Shown here one piece after another: positions 1 through 8,835 of a DNA stretch of 64,000 nucleotides. This stretch comes from Pseudomonas orientalis (lineage in GTDB: Bacteria; Pseudomonadota; Gammaproteobacteria; Pseudomonadales; Pseudomonadaceae): contig NZ_CP018049.1 in NCBI RefSeq assembly GCF_002934065.1, positions 1,114,501 through 1,178,500 on the forward strand, in the 5' to 3' direction. Position 1 is the first letter of the stretch. Each line of letters opens with the position of its first letter. The position numbers and the translations under genes are program-made. The notes beneath the pieces were generated by a model. It made no database searches and had not been told where the DNA came from. It was given only the letters and a program-made list of their open reading frames with translations.

Positions 1-1
1 G

Positions 2-268
2 AAGCCCAAGATCATGTTGTTCGACGAGCCGACCTCGGCACTCGACCCGGAAATGGTCAAGGAGGTGCTGGACACCATGATCGGCCTGGCCGAAGACGGC
101 ATGACCATGTTGTGCGTGACCCATGAGATGGGGTTTGCGCGCACCGTGGCCAACCGCGTGATCTTCATGGACAAGGGCGAGATCGTTGAGCAGGCGGCGC
201 CGAATGACTTCTTCGACAATCCGCAGAATGATCGGACCAAGTTGTTCCTGAGCCAGATTTTGCATTGA
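2..268 (+). CDS. Amino-acid ABC transporter ATP-binding protein, C-terminal part
   Basis: The gene enters the window from the left and only its last 88 codons are present. The visible part holds the Walker B and D-loop region ([13 protein letters not shown]) and the H-loop histidine (VTHEMGFA), followed by a C-terminus ending FLSQILH. This is the pattern of the GlnQ/AatP/BztD ATPases that power polar amino-acid uptake at the inner membrane with a periplasmic binding protein and two permeases. Those partners would lie upstream, outside the window. The Walker A motif is not visible, so the substrate cannot be named. Confidence 0.9.
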   Translation, partial: KPKIMLFDEPTSALDPEMVKEVLDTMIGLAEDGMTMLCVTHEMGFARTVANRVIFMDKGEIVEQAAPNDFFDNPQNDRTKLFLSQILH

Positions 269-281
269 TCGATGGGTGAAA

Positions 282-310
282 AATAAACCCGGCCTGGTGC
301 CGGGTTTATT
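282..310. terminator. Bidirectional rho-independent terminator
   Basis: A 12-bp perfect stem (AATAAACCCGGC with GCCGGGTTTATT) has a 5-nt loop. A/T runs flank both sides, so it can end the ABC transporter transcript from the left and the mqsA transcript from the right. Confidence 0.85.
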
Positions 311-319
311 GCTTGAGGG

Positions 320-799
320 CTATGAAATTTTCGCCTCATGCTCTGTGTTGACGGTATGGGTGAACCCCCGCATGTCAGCACCCTCGGCCAATACCTTGGC
401 ATCAGCTAGCAGGTGCGGGTAGCGATCCAACAACCGCATCAGTAGCACCAGCGGTTTGGGTGGCAGGAGCTCACCGCGTTCGTAGCGTGAAAACGCGTTG
501 TGGCCACCGCCTGACAAAAGCTCCACCGTTTCTTTTTGTGTGAGGTGCAGCTTACGGCGGATGCGTTTCATCTCGGTGCCGATCATTTTTCGTGCAGCGT
601 GGATGAGTTCATCACCTGCTTTCGCGTGGCGCGCTGAGCTATCGGGGTCATACATGCCGTCCCGGCATACATGGCATTCCCAGCCGGAAAGGTCATCAAC
701 ACCACGCTCCATCCCTTTGACACTAAGGGTTTCGCTGCGCCCCTCGAAGCGTGTCATTCCTTCGGGCGCACCGCATATGCAGCATTGTTGGGTTTTCAT
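320..799 (-). CDS. mqsA: MqsA-like antitoxin (zinc finger + HTH)
   Basis: This 159-residue protein matches the MqsA antitoxin family. The N-terminal zinc-binding part has paired cysteines (C6/C9 and C42/C45). The C-terminal half is an XRE-type helix-turn-helix with the family signature LTQKE followed by GGGHNAFSRYERG (about residues 90-115). MqsA neutralises the RNase MqsR and represses its own promoter. The start at 799 was chosen because its ATG overlaps the stop of the mqsR remnant (ATGA), the usual toxin-antitoxin junction. A longer reading frame to 955 exists, but its first 52 codons are an out-of-frame reading of mqsR. The protein is somewhat longer than E. coli MqsA (131 residues). Confidence 0.85.
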   Translation of the reverse strand: MKTQQCCICGAPEGMTRFEGRSETLSVKGMERGVDDLSGWECHVCRDGMYDPDSSARHAKAGDELIHAARKMIGTEMKRIRRKLHLTQKETVELLSGGGHNAFSRYERGELLPPKPLVLLMRLLDRYPHLLADAKVLAEGADMRGFTHTVNTEHEAKIS

Positions 800-955
800 G
801 AGTTGCGCTCCTTGAAGGAGATTACCGGTGGGGTGCCGCCTATGCAGTAAGTGACCTTTATGTAAATCTCCATGCCGTGTGAACTGATGTGGTACACGTC
901 CTGCCAGACCCGCCTTTATCACCGCCAAGTTGTAATGAGGTGTGTACTTTTCCAT
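796..955 (-). pseudogene. mqsR: mqsR toxin remnant with internal deletion
   Basis: Two ends of an MqsR toxin gene remain. From 955 the sequence reads MEKYTPHYNLAVIKA, close to the E. coli MqsR start MEKRTPH. From about 911, in another frame, it reads WQDVYHISSHGMEIYIKV and ends VISFKERNS at a stop overlapping mqsA, which matches the E. coli MqsR end (WQDVY...VSFKEK). The middle, about 50 codons by comparison with the roughly 98-residue family, is missing, and the join shifts the frame. The toxin should therefore be inactive while the antitoxin and its promoter are kept. Confidence 0.8.
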
Positions 956-976
956 AAGACACCTGAAGCCAATAAT

Positions 977-991
977 TACCCTCTAAGGGTA
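977..991. promoter_or_regulatory. Candidate MqsA operator palindrome
   Basis: The inverted repeat TACCCT-N3-AGGGTA lies 22-36 bp upstream of the mqsR remnant start. E. coli MqsA binds palindromes of the ACCT...AGGT kind in its own promoter, so this is a plausible autoregulatory site. Its role here is inferred from position and symmetry. Confidence 0.5.
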
Positions 992-1174
992 TTTTACCAA
1001 TCGAAAATACTGCTCCTTTTCCTGCCCAAGAACCCTAGTGCGTTGCCTTTGTAGGCAGCTGCGAATAGCCTGTGGGAAAATTCATCCCATGATTGGCCGT
1101 CCTGCAGGCGAGCTGCAGGCACTGCGCTCGGCAAGATCCGCAACGCGCCAAATCCCTCTGCCGGCAGTTGATCA

Positions 1175-2440
1175 ATGACCCCTGAAACGCAACGCAAGAC
1201 TGAACTTGAAGAGCTGCTGATTGACGCCGAGGCCGACGATGAGGGTGTGCAACACGCGCAGCCGAGTGTGGTGCGACCCTGGTTGCTGTTGCTCGGCCTG
1301 GTCCTGGTGGCACTGAATCTGCGCCCGGCGTTGTCGAGCCTGTCGCCGTTGCTGGCCGAAGTCTCCAGCAGCCTGGGTTTGTCGGCGGCCAAGGCCGGCT
1401 TGCTGACCACCTTGCCGGTGCTGTGCCTGGGCCTGTTCGCGCCCACCGCGCCGCTGCTGGCGCGACGTTTTGGCGCCGAGCGCGTGGTGTTGGGCATTTT
1501 GCTGACCCTGGCCACCGGGATCATCCTGCGCAGTTCGTTCGGCGAGGTGGGGCTGTTTGCCGGCAGCCTGATTGCCGGTGCGAGTATCGGTATCATCGGC
1601 GTGTTGCTGCCGGGCATCGTCAAGCGTGATTTCGCCAGGCAGGCCGGTGCCATGACGGGGGTCTACACCATGGCCCTGTGTCTGGGGGCCGCCCTGGCCG
1701 CCGGTGCCACTGTGCCGTTGAGCCATTATTTCGGTGGCAGTTGGACCATCGGCCTGGGTTTCTGGATCCTGCCGGCCCTGGTGGCGGCGCTGTTCTGGTT
1801 GCCCCAAGTCGGGCAAAAACACGGCGCCCACCGAGTCGCCTACCGTGTGAGGGGCTTGCTGCGTGATCCGTTGGCGTGGCAAGTGACCCTGTACATGGGC
1901 CTGCAATCGTCCCTGGCCTACATCGTGTTCGGCTGGTTGCCATCGATCCTGATCGGTCGCGGCCTGAGTGCGACTGAGGCCGGGCTCGCGCTGTCCGGCT
2001 CTATCATCGTGCAATTGTTAAGTTCCCTCGCGGCTCCCTGGCTGGCTACGCGGGGCAAGGACCAGCGGCTGGCGATTGTGGTGGTGATGCTGCTGACCCT
2101 TGGCGGGCTGTTCGGTTGCCTCTATGCGCCACTGGATGGCCTGTGGGGTTGGGCGATTGTGCTGGGCCTGGGCCAGGGCGGCACCTTCAGCCTGGCGCTG
2201 ACCCTGATCGTGTTGCGCTCGCGCGATTCCCATGTGGCCGCCAACCTGTCGAGCATGGCCCAGGGCATCGGCTACACCCTGGCCTCTCTCGGCCCGTTTG
2301 CGGTCGGCCTGGTGCATGACTGGACCGGCGGCTGGGCAGCCATTGGCTGGATCTTCGCGGTGATCGGCCTGGGGGCCATCATTGCCGGGCTGGGCGCCGG
2401 GCGTGCGCGCTATGTGCAGGTCACCAGCGAGAAGGTTTAG
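1175..2440 (+). CDS. MFS transporter, CynX/NimT type
   Basis: A 421-residue membrane protein with an acidic cytoplasmic N-terminus of about 32 residues followed by roughly twelve hydrophobic segments. The first segment carries ALNLRPALSSLSPLL, typical of the CynX/NimT branch of the major facilitator superfamily (cyanate and 2-nitroimidazole carriers). No cyanase or other cyn gene is nearby, so the substrate is unknown. No convincing ribosome-binding site precedes the ATG. Its last 4 bases overlap the end of the convergent fimbrial subunit gene, and no terminator separates them. Confidence 0.8.
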   Translation: MTPETQRKTELEELLIDAEADDEGVQHAQPSVVRPWLLLLGLVLVALNLRPALSSLSPLLAEVSSSLGLSAAKAGLLTTLPVLCLGLFAPTAPLLARRFGAERVVLGILLTLATGIILRSSFGEVGLFAGSLIAGASIGIIGVLLPGIVKRDFARQAGAMTGVYTMALCLGAALAAGATVPLSHYFGGSWTIGLGFWILPALVAALFWLPQVGQKHGAHRVAYRVRGLLRDPLAWQVTLYMGLQSSLAYIVFGWLPSILIGRGLSATEAGLALSGSIIVQLLSSLAAPWLATRGKDQRLAIVVVMLLTLGGLFGCLYAPLDGLWGWAIVLGLGQGGTFSLALTLIVLRSRDSHVAANLSSMAQGIGYTLASLGPFAVGLVHDWTGGWAAIGWIFAVIGLGAIIAGLGAGRARYVQVTSEKV

Positions 2441-3081
2441 AGATACACCACTTCCAGCGTGGCCGAGCCATCGAGCGGGGTTTCCACACTCAAATCCAGA
2501 TTCTGGCGGGCATTGATCACCGTCTGCACCGTGACATTGCCCCCCAGGGTACCGATGGCCGTGGGCCCGCTGACGCTGCCCTCCACGTCGGTAAAGCCCA
2601 GGTAGCTTCGCGAGCCAATATCGATGGGGTCGAGATTGGAGGTGCGCCACGCCAGGCCGCCGGTGGTGGACTCGGTGCCGTACACCTGCGCGGTGTTGCT
2701 GGCCTGGGTTTGGCGTGGGTCGAAGGTCATGGAATAGACACCCAGGCGGTTACCGCTCTTATCGAACCCCAGCCCGTAGTAAATCTCGCTGTTGACCATG
2801 GCCGAACCGTCACGGTTGTCACGCATGCGCAGGGCGTAGCGGACGGGGCCACTGCAGGCGATGGCGAAACGCAGGGTCTTGGCGGGCAGGCGTGTGCCGG
2901 TCTCCAGGTTCAAGTCCTGCTGGGCGATCTTGCCGTAGTCGATCAGCGCGCCGCCGGGGAACTGCGGCAGGCAGGCGGCAGGAACGATCAGGCCCTGGAC
3001 ATTCAGGTCCACTGCCGAAGTGGCCCACGCAGCGGGCAAGCACGCCAGGAGCAACAGACTAAAAGGGATACGGGTTTTCAT
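2437..3081 (-). CDS. DUF1120 fimbrial subunit (last gene of operon)
   Basis: This 214-residue secreted protein has a signal peptide ending near AAWA and the DUF1120 pattern. That pattern is SAVDLNVQGLIVPAAC, then a D-Y-G-K-I strand, a second cysteine in AIACSGP, a DNRDGS turn and a C-terminus EVVYL. The penultimate tyrosine is the usual signature of subunits recognised by PapD-type chaperones. DUF1120 proteins are described as subunits of beta-type chaperone-usher fimbriae. It is the most downstream gene of the operon, 25 bp after the two-domain subunit, and may be a minor or tip-proximal pilin. Confidence 0.8.
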   Translation of the reverse strand: MKTRIPFSLLLLACLPAAWATSAVDLNVQGLIVPAACLPQFPGGALIDYGKIAQQDLNLETGTRLPAKTLRFAIACSGPVRYALRMRDNRDGSAMVNSEIYYGLGFDKSGNRLGVYSMTFDPRQTQASNTAQVYGTESTTGGLAWRTSNLDPIDIGSRSYLGFTDVEGSVSGPTAIGTLGGNVTVQTVINARQNLDLSVETPLDGSATLEVVYL

Positions 3082-3106
3082 GGGACGGACTCCTTACAGG
3101 GGGGGC

Positions 3107-4246
3107 TCAGGGGTAGACGATTTCGAGCGTGCCGGAACCGTTGATGTGCACCACGTCTCGCAGGTCCAGGGTTTGCATCGGCGCCAGGTAAGTCTTGATG
3201 CGCATCGTGCCGGTCAGCGCCTGCAGGGCGACCGGCCCGGTAGTGACGCCGGTTTTGTCGGTAAAACCCATGATGCTGTTGGCGGCCATGGGGATTTGCC
3301 GCGCGGTGGAACGGCTCCACGCCACGCCATTGCTGGTGGAGTCGGTGCGGTACAGCGTGGGGAAGGCATCGGCGCTGAATTCGGCCGGGTCGATGGTCAG
3401 GTAAAAGCGCCCGATCTTGTTGCGGCTGGCATCCAGGTCCAGGCCATAAGCCGTTTCATCGGTGCCGCCCGTGGCAGAACCGTCGCGGTTGTCCTTCATG
3501 CGCAGGGCGAAGCGGATGGGCGCGTCGCAGGTCACGCTCAGGCGCAAGGTGCGGGTGGGCAGGGGCGTTTCAGTGCTGGCGTTGAGGTCTTTGGCGTACA
3601 GAGTGCCGTAGTCCACCACGCCTTGATCGGACAAGGTTGGCAGGCAGGCGATAGGCGCGAAGTGCGCGCGCAGTGTCAGTTCCCGGTAGCGCCCGTGGTG
3701 CGCGCCGTACAACATGCCTGAGACTTCCCACGTGGTCGCATCGCGTACTTGGGTGGCGGCAGGGGCGGCCCAGGCGCGCAGGGTCAATTGCAGCGCCAGG
3801 GTTTTTCCGCTGAGTACTGTGCCTCGTTCGACGGGTGCTATGCCGTGGCCGGGTCGCCATTCCATGACGCTGCCGGTGGCGACGGGCGCCTGCCCCACGG
3901 CGGGCAGCACACCCAGCTCCACCGCGCGGCCGTCGAGCAGGGCATTACCGACTTCAATGGCATAGCTGCCGTGCTCGGTAAACTGCCAGCGCTGCGGGCT
4001 GGCGGCTTGCGCACGGTAGAACAGGCTGAGGTCTTCGGCCTGGGGGCAACTGACGGTCACACTCAAGCGACGCTCGCCGAGCAGGCGCTGCGGTGCGCTG
4101 TCGCTTTGGGCCAGGCGGCTCATCAGGCCGAGATCCAGCAATGGTTCACTGACGTTCAGTTGGCACTCTTCAAAAGCCTGGGCTGTGCCGGCGGCGCCGA
4201 TCAACAGCCACAGGCACAGGGGGCGCAAACAGCTTGCAAGGGGCAT
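3107..4246 (-). CDS. Two-domain DUF1120 fimbrial protein, probable tip adhesin
   Basis: A 379-residue secreted protein. A signal peptide (ending GTAQA) leads into about 190 residues unlike the other subunits. A C-terminal DUF1120 pilin domain follows (ACLPTLSDQGVVDYGTLYAKDL, SVTCDAPIRFAL, DNRDGSA) and ends EIVYP. A unique N-terminal domain joined to a pilin domain is the architecture of chaperone-usher tip adhesins. The start at 4246 follows a GAGG site that overlaps the usher stop; a longer frame to 4369 would run into the usher gene and was rejected. The ligand cannot be predicted. Confidence 0.75.
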   Translation of the reverse strand: MPLASCLRPLCLWLLIGAAGTAQAFEECQLNVSEPLLDLGLMSRLAQSDSAPQRLLGERRLSVTVSCPQAEDLSLFYRAQAASPQRWQFTEHGSYAIEVGNALLDGRAVELGVLPAVGQAPVATGSVMEWRPGHGIAPVERGTVLSGKTLALQLTLRAWAAPAATQVRDATTWEVSGMLYGAHHGRYRELTLRAHFAPIACLPTLSDQGVVDYGTLYAKDLNASTETPLPTRTLRLSVTCDAPIRFALRMKDNRDGSATGGTDETAYGLDLDASRNKIGRFYLTIDPAEFSADAFPTLYRTDSTSNGVAWSRSTARQIPMAANSIMGFTDKTGVTTGPVALQALTGTMRIKTYLAPMQTLDLRDVVHINGSGTLEIVYP

Positions 4247-4257
4247 GGCGGGAATCC

Positions 4258-6693
4258 TCACGGGGCGTGACAGCGTGCGGGGGCCGTTTCGAAGTACACC
4301 GAGGGGTCGGCTTTTTCCGGCAGCGAGTAACGCAATTGGCAACGACTGCCTTGGGGCGTGGTGATCCACAGCGTCGATTGGCCCAGCACATTGGGTAGAA
4401 ACACCTGGCTGCCGTCCTGCACCAGGGTGATGAACTCACCTTCGGCACTGCTGACCGAGGCACCCGCCGGCAGCGGCGCGCCCTGGTCGGTGCTGACGGT
4501 GAGCAGCAGGCGGCGGGTCAGGCCGACGCCGAACTCGACGCGGTCCACGGCGCCGCGTCCGGCCGAAATCATGGCCAGGCCGTTGGTGATATCGGCATTG
4601 CGCGGTAGTGAACGGGTCTGCACTTCCACCGGGCTGCGTCCGTAGGCGGCGACCTGCGGCACCACGGCCTGGCCTTGCCAGTCGGTCCACACAGGGCCGC
4701 TGGGAGTGCTGAGCTTGATGCCGCTCATGTCGCCGACTGACACCAGGGCGAAGGTGTCGCGCACCGGATAGGGGGAAAAGGTCACGCCGTCGCCATGCAG
4801 CACCACGCCGCCGCGCGCACCGCCTTGATAGCTGGAACGCTCGGCATCGGAGCGGCTGTAACTGACATCCAGCTGGCTGTAGCGCGGCAGCGCGGAGATG
4901 CCCAGGGTGGTTTCCACTTGATGGTCGCTGCTGTCGTGCTCGGCGCTGACGCGATAGCTGAGCTGGTCGTCGATCTGTTCAGTGATGCCCAGGCCGGCGC
5001 GGTTCTCGCCGCCGGAGTTGCGCACCCAGCTGCGCAGCCGGCGACTCTCGCCCAGCGGTACGCTGATATTGAAGTACACCGCGTTGTCCTGCTGCTGGCG
5101 GCCGCCCATTTGCCATTCGGCACTGGCCGACAACGACACGGCCCCAATGCTCGTGCCCCAGGAGGCCAGCGCACGGCTGCTGCTGTCACCGGCAAAATTG
5201 GCCGAGCGTGAAACACCGGCACTGAATGCACCCAATCGCGGATGGGACCAGCCCAGGTTGAGGCTTTGCTGGTCGCGGTAGCGTGAATCACGGTTGCTGT
5301 CGTCGCGCGTGTAAGTGCTTTCTTCGAGTTCGCGGTAGCCGATGCTGCGCCAGGAATTGGCGGCGCTGATCGACCATTGTTCGCCCAGGCGCTGGGACCA
5401 GGACAGATCGGTCTGCACGCCGGAGACCTTTTCCCGTGCCTGGCTATTGGACACTTGCGTGGACAGTTGGATCTGACTGTCCAGCCACGGCAACCAGCCC
5501 AGGCCGGCGCCCACCGAACGGTATTCACTGGCCGCCAGCACGCCCGTGCCGAGGGTCAATTGCGGGTGCAGGGCGCCGGTCCAGCCGCCACTGACTACCC
5601 ACGGATCCTCGCCTTTGGCATCGCCCACATTGCGCACCCGGCCCGCTGCCACGGAGTAACCCGGGGCTGGCAACCCGAGCCCGAGCATGGCGGCGGGCAC
5701 GGTGAAGCGTCGTTCACCGCCGACGCTCTCCTTAATCGTGACTTCAACGTCCGAGCGCGTATTCAAACGACGCACATCGGTCAGGGCAAAGGGCCCGGCG
5801 GGCACCACGGTGGAGTGAATCAACGCGCCGTTCTGACGGATTTCCACTTGTGCCGGGCTATTGGCGATACCTTGAATCAGCGCGCCCTGGCCCTGTTCCT
5901 GCAGCGCATGCTCGGTGAGCACCTGCACCCCGGTGATTTGCGCGCCGGACAGCACGGGGTTGTAGAGATTGATCTGGCCGGCCTGCAACACGGCCTGGTG
6001 GCTGGCAAAGGTACGTTGTGCGTAGGTTTCCAGGTGGCTGCTGCGTGACAGCCCGTCCTGCCAGGTCTGCACCTGGCGGCTGCGCACGATCCAGTCGCCG
6101 GCATTGAACCCCACCTCGGTATTGGCCGAACCAAAGCGGCTGGCGTCATCGCCGAAGCGGTTGTAGAAGCCGCTGAGGTCGTAGTTGAGCAGCCCGGCAA
6201 ACCCGCCGGTTTCGTAGCCGGAGATGTCCTGCTGTACGGGGCGCAGGGCGTCGGTGGGCACCACCAGCGACACCGTCAATGTCGCCGGGTCTGGTTCCAC
6301 CAGGGTTTGCGGATACCGCGCAAGAAAATCATGGCAGTCCTCGGTTTCACCGGGCGGCATCAGATTGGCGGCGTCCAGCAAAGCGCGGTCAAAGCACAGA
6401 TTGCCTTGCTGATCGAAGTTCACCGCCAACCGACCACGGCGCTGACCGTTGACGCGCAGGTTGACGGTGTGTTGGCCGGCCGCGTAACGCGGTGCGGCCA
6501 GCAACAGGCTGGCCAGCTGTGGGTCGATACCGCGTTGTTGCAAGGTCTGGGCATCGAAGCCGGACGGGCTTGAATCTTCGGCGCAGACGTTGGCGGGTAT
6601 CAGCGCACACAGCAGCAACACCAGCACCAGGGCAGGGCTGGCAGAGGGATCGGGCACGGCTTCGCCGTCACGGTAACTCAATACTGTTTTCAC
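4258..6693 (-). CDS. Fimbrial outer-membrane usher (FimD/PapC family)
   Basis: An 811-residue outer-membrane usher that receives chaperone-bound subunits and secretes and assembles them. A signal peptide (hydrophobic stretch ending NVCA) is followed by an N-terminal chaperone-binding domain containing CFDRALLD. The 24-strand-type barrel comes next (LLNYDLSGFYNRFGD..., GQINLYNPVLSGAQITGVQV), then C-terminal plug domains with paired cysteines near the end (CQLRY...ARCHAP). The start codon is GTG. It lies between the chaperone and the adhesin-like gene in a complete chaperone-usher operon. Confidence 0.92.
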   Translation of the reverse strand: MKTVLSYRDGEAVPDPSASPALVLVLLLCALIPANVCAEDSSPSGFDAQTLQQRGIDPQLASLLLAAPRYAAGQHTVNLRVNGQRRGRLAVNFDQQGNLCFDRALLDAANLMPPGETEDCHDFLARYPQTLVEPDPATLTVSLVVPTDALRPVQQDISGYETGGFAGLLNYDLSGFYNRFGDDASRFGSANTEVGFNAGDWIVRSRQVQTWQDGLSRSSHLETYAQRTFASHQAVLQAGQINLYNPVLSGAQITGVQVLTEHALQEQGQGALIQGIANSPAQVEIRQNGALIHSTVVPAGPFALTDVRRLNTRSDVEVTIKESVGGERRFTVPAAMLGLGLPAPGYSVAAGRVRNVGDAKGEDPWVVSGGWTGALHPQLTLGTGVLAASEYRSVGAGLGWLPWLDSQIQLSTQVSNSQAREKVSGVQTDLSWSQRLGEQWSISAANSWRSIGYRELEESTYTRDDSNRDSRYRDQQSLNLGWSHPRLGAFSAGVSRSANFAGDSSSRALASWGTSIGAVSLSASAEWQMGGRQQQDNAVYFNISVPLGESRRLRSWVRNSGGENRAGLGITEQIDDQLSYRVSAEHDSSDHQVETTLGISALPRYSQLDVSYSRSDAERSSYQGGARGGVVLHGDGVTFSPYPVRDTFALVSVGDMSGIKLSTPSGPVWTDWQGQAVVPQVAAYGRSPVEVQTRSLPRNADITNGLAMISAGRGAVDRVEFGVGLTRRLLLTVSTDQGAPLPAGASVSSAEGEFITLVQDGSQVFLPNVLGQSTLWITTPQGSRCQLRYSLPEKADPSVYFETAPARCHAP

Positions 6694-6812
6694 GCAAGGT
6701 ACTCGAGTAGTGAGCGCGCAGGCCCCGTGAGCCTGGCGTTCTGGTGACGATCAATAAGCCGTCACTTCGTTACTCAGGCGGCGCAGGGAGGTACGCCGCC
6801 TGGGGTGTTCCG

Positions 6813-7517
6813 TCAGAAGCTGATGGGGGCGTCGTAAGCCTTGACCGCAAACCCGTACACCGTGGCCGGCTGCAGCCTGACCGTCTTGGCCTGGCTGCTG
6901 CTGGCCGGCACGCTCAAGGCTTCGCCGGGCAGCACATAGGTCCGTGGCAGCAACGCCTTGCCGTTACCGGGCAGCAGTTGCAGCTCCTGCGCCAGGCGCA
7001 CCACGTACGGCGTGTCGTTACGCACTTGCAATTGGCCTTCGCGCAGTGTCCAGGTCAGGTCGGTCCAGGGCGTGCGGTTGGGGGCCAGGCCCTTTGGGTG
7101 CACAATCACCGGCAGGTTCTGGCGCACGGTCACGCCCACGCGGGCATGCCCGGCGGCGGTGGCGGCGCGGCCCTGGGGCATGCCTTCGAACACCGCGCGT
7201 TTAAGTCGCTGGGTCAGTAATGGCTGCTGATTTTGCAAAATGAAACGCACCAACTGGGACTTGGATGCTTCCACCCGTGACAGCGGCGGTGTCACCACCA
7301 ACAGCGGTTCGGTGTCTTCCGGTATGTCCTGCAAGGTCACATGCAACAGGGCGAGTTGGCTGTCGGTGTTGGTCACCGACACGGACGCTTCGCCGTCCTC
7401 TTCATGCACGATCACCACGGAGGTGTCCGGGACCATGCCGTCGGCTTTTACCTGATTGCCGAGCACTAGCAGCAAGGCAATGAGGCCGACAGCGGTGTTC
7501 GAGAATGTCGTCGTCAT
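6813..7517 (-). CDS. Periplasmic fimbrial chaperone (PapD family)
   Basis: A 234-residue protein with a signal peptide (ending QVKA) and two immunoglobulin-like domains. The F1-G1 region (PLSRVEASKSQLVRFIL) and the loop PVIVHPKG are where PapD-family chaperones hold subunit C-termini and donate a strand. Its role is to fold and cap the DUF1120 subunits in the periplasm and hand them to the usher encoded just downstream (119 bp gap). The operon position and the Y-x C-termini of the neighbouring subunits agree with this. Confidence 0.9.
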   Translation of the reverse strand: MTTTFSNTAVGLIALLLVLGNQVKADGMVPDTSVVIVHEEDGEASVSVTNTDSQLALLHVTLQDIPEDTEPLLVVTPPLSRVEASKSQLVRFILQNQQPLLTQRLKRAVFEGMPQGRAATAAGHARVGVTVRQNLPVIVHPKGLAPNRTPWTDLTWTLREGQLQVRNDTPYVVRLAQELQLLPGNGKALLPRTYVLPGEALSVPASSSQAKTVRLQPATVYGFAVKAYDAPISF

Positions 7518-7549
7518 GACGGGTTTCCATTAGCCAAAAAAGGGATCGG

Positions 7550-8200
7550 TCAGAGGTAGCGCAGGTCCAGGACGATGGCGCCGTCAAGCGGAACTTCCTG
7601 GTTCAGGGTCAGGTACTGCGAAAAGTTGATGGCCGTGCTCACCTGAAGCTGGACGGTCAACTGGCTGATGAAGTCGGGTTGACGGTCACCTGGCGGCGCA
7701 AAGGCCATATGGGTGCGTGGGTAGGCATTGGGCTCCTGCGTCCAGGTTTCGCCGTTGTCGGTGGAGGCCAATACCTGCATAGGCTGCGCATCGCCCACCG
7801 CGTTGCGATAGGACAAGGCTACCGAACCCAGGCGCTCCTCTGGGACGTGGATATTCCTGCCCAGGCCGTAGAAATAGTCGGGGGCCGAGGAGGAGTCGGC
7901 GCGATTATCGATACCGACCAACGCAAACAGCATGGGCCTGGCGCACCGCACGCGCAGTTCGAGCACCTGGATAGGCAGCACGGTGAACTCATCGGCATTG
8001 AGGCTGTGGGAAGGGATCTTGCCGTGATCAACAGTGCCTTCATGGGTCAGCTCGATATAGCAGGCATCCGGGGTGACTCGGCCGGTGACCGTGAGGTCCA
8101 CGGCCGACGCCCCGTGGGCACCGGTCATCGCGGCCAGGCAAAGCACGGGCAACGCCAGGCGCAGCCCATGCCTGCCAACGTACAAGGGATGGGCAGCCAT
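7550..8200 (-). CDS. DUF1120 fimbrial subunit
   Basis: A 216-residue secreted subunit with a signal peptide (ending GAHG) and the start of the mature domain at SAVDLTVTGRVTPDAC. It also has DHGKI, a second cysteine in RVRCARPMLF, the DNRADSS turn and the C-terminus VLDLRYL with a penultimate tyrosine. It lies 3 bp after the preceding subunit stop and 32 bp before the chaperone gene, so it is translated as part of the same operon. It is the most diverged of the four upstream subunits. Confidence 0.8.
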   Translation of the reverse strand: MAAHPLYVGRHGLRLALPVLCLAAMTGAHGASAVDLTVTGRVTPDACYIELTHEGTVDHGKIPSHSLNADEFTVLPIQVLELRVRCARPMLFALVGIDNRADSSSAPDYFYGLGRNIHVPEERLGSVALSYRNAVGDAQPMQVLASTDNGETWTQEPNAYPRTHMAFAPPGDRQPDFISQLTVQLQVSTAINFSQYLTLNQEVPLDGAIVLDLRYL

Positions 8201-8203
8201 GGG

Positions 8204-8824
8204 TTACAGGTACTTCACTTCAAGGGTGGCGGAGCCGTCAATGTTCACTTCGTTGCTCAGGTCCAGGCCATCGGCACGAAAGACAAAGGTCTGCACCTGC
8301 AGATCGACTCGCAAATCCTTGACTGCCAGCGGCTGACTGTCGTCCTCCATTGAGGCCACCGACATGTACAGGCCCGGATCCCAGAATTTCTCGCGGTACC
8401 AGGTATTGCCTTGGTCACCCGATGCGATGGGCTGCACCACTACTCCGTCTTCGGCGACGGGGCTGACCAAGGTAAGGCTGTAGCCACCAAGCCGCTGGGT
8501 CTCGTTGATAAAGCCCAGCCCATAGCTAAGCGAGGAACCTGAGGCTGCACGGTTGTCAATCGAGTGCACGGCAAACTGGATCGGGGCATCGCAATTGACC
8601 GCCATGCTCAGAGTGTGGTTGCCGATGATTGTATTTTTGTCTGGGTTCAAATCCTTTGCAGATATCTTGCCGTGGTCGATCACACCACCTGCGGACAGGC
8701 TTGGCGTGCAGGCGCTCGGCACGATCAGGCCCTTGACGGTCAGGTCCACGCTGGATGCGGCGAAGGCATTGGCCGAGCTGAGCAGCAGTACACTGGCGGC
8801 CAGGGTGGTCAAACAGGTTTTCAT
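8204..8824 (-). CDS. DUF1120 fimbrial subunit
   Basis: A 206-residue secreted subunit. It has a signal peptide (SANAFA), SSVDLTVKGLIVPSAC at the mature start, GGVIDHGKISAKDL, a second cysteine (NCDAP), the DNRAASG turn and a C-terminus EVKYL with penultimate tyrosine. It closely resembles the subunit at 9491-10120, which suggests duplication inside the operon. A GGAG-type site (CGGGAGGCTCC on the coding strand of the upstream gap) is replaced here by a short AGCCTCCCG spacer, and start selection rests on the signal peptide. Confidence 0.8.
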   Translation of the reverse strand: MKTCLTTLAASVLLLSSANAFAASSVDLTVKGLIVPSACTPSLSAGGVIDHGKISAKDLNPDKNTIIGNHTLSMAVNCDAPIQFAVHSIDNRAASGSSLSYGLGFINETQRLGGYSLTLVSPVAEDGVVVQPIASGDQGNTWYREKFWDPGLYMSVASMEDDSQPLAVKDLRVDLQVQTFVFRADGLDLSNEVNIDGSATLEVKYL

Positions 8825-8835
8825 CGGGAGGCTCC

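Noticed and set aside
3107..4369. Longer start for the two-domain fimbrial subunit
   Set aside because: The extra 41 codons are inside the usher gene and lack a signal peptide; the start at 4246 has both a ribosome-binding site and a signal peptide.
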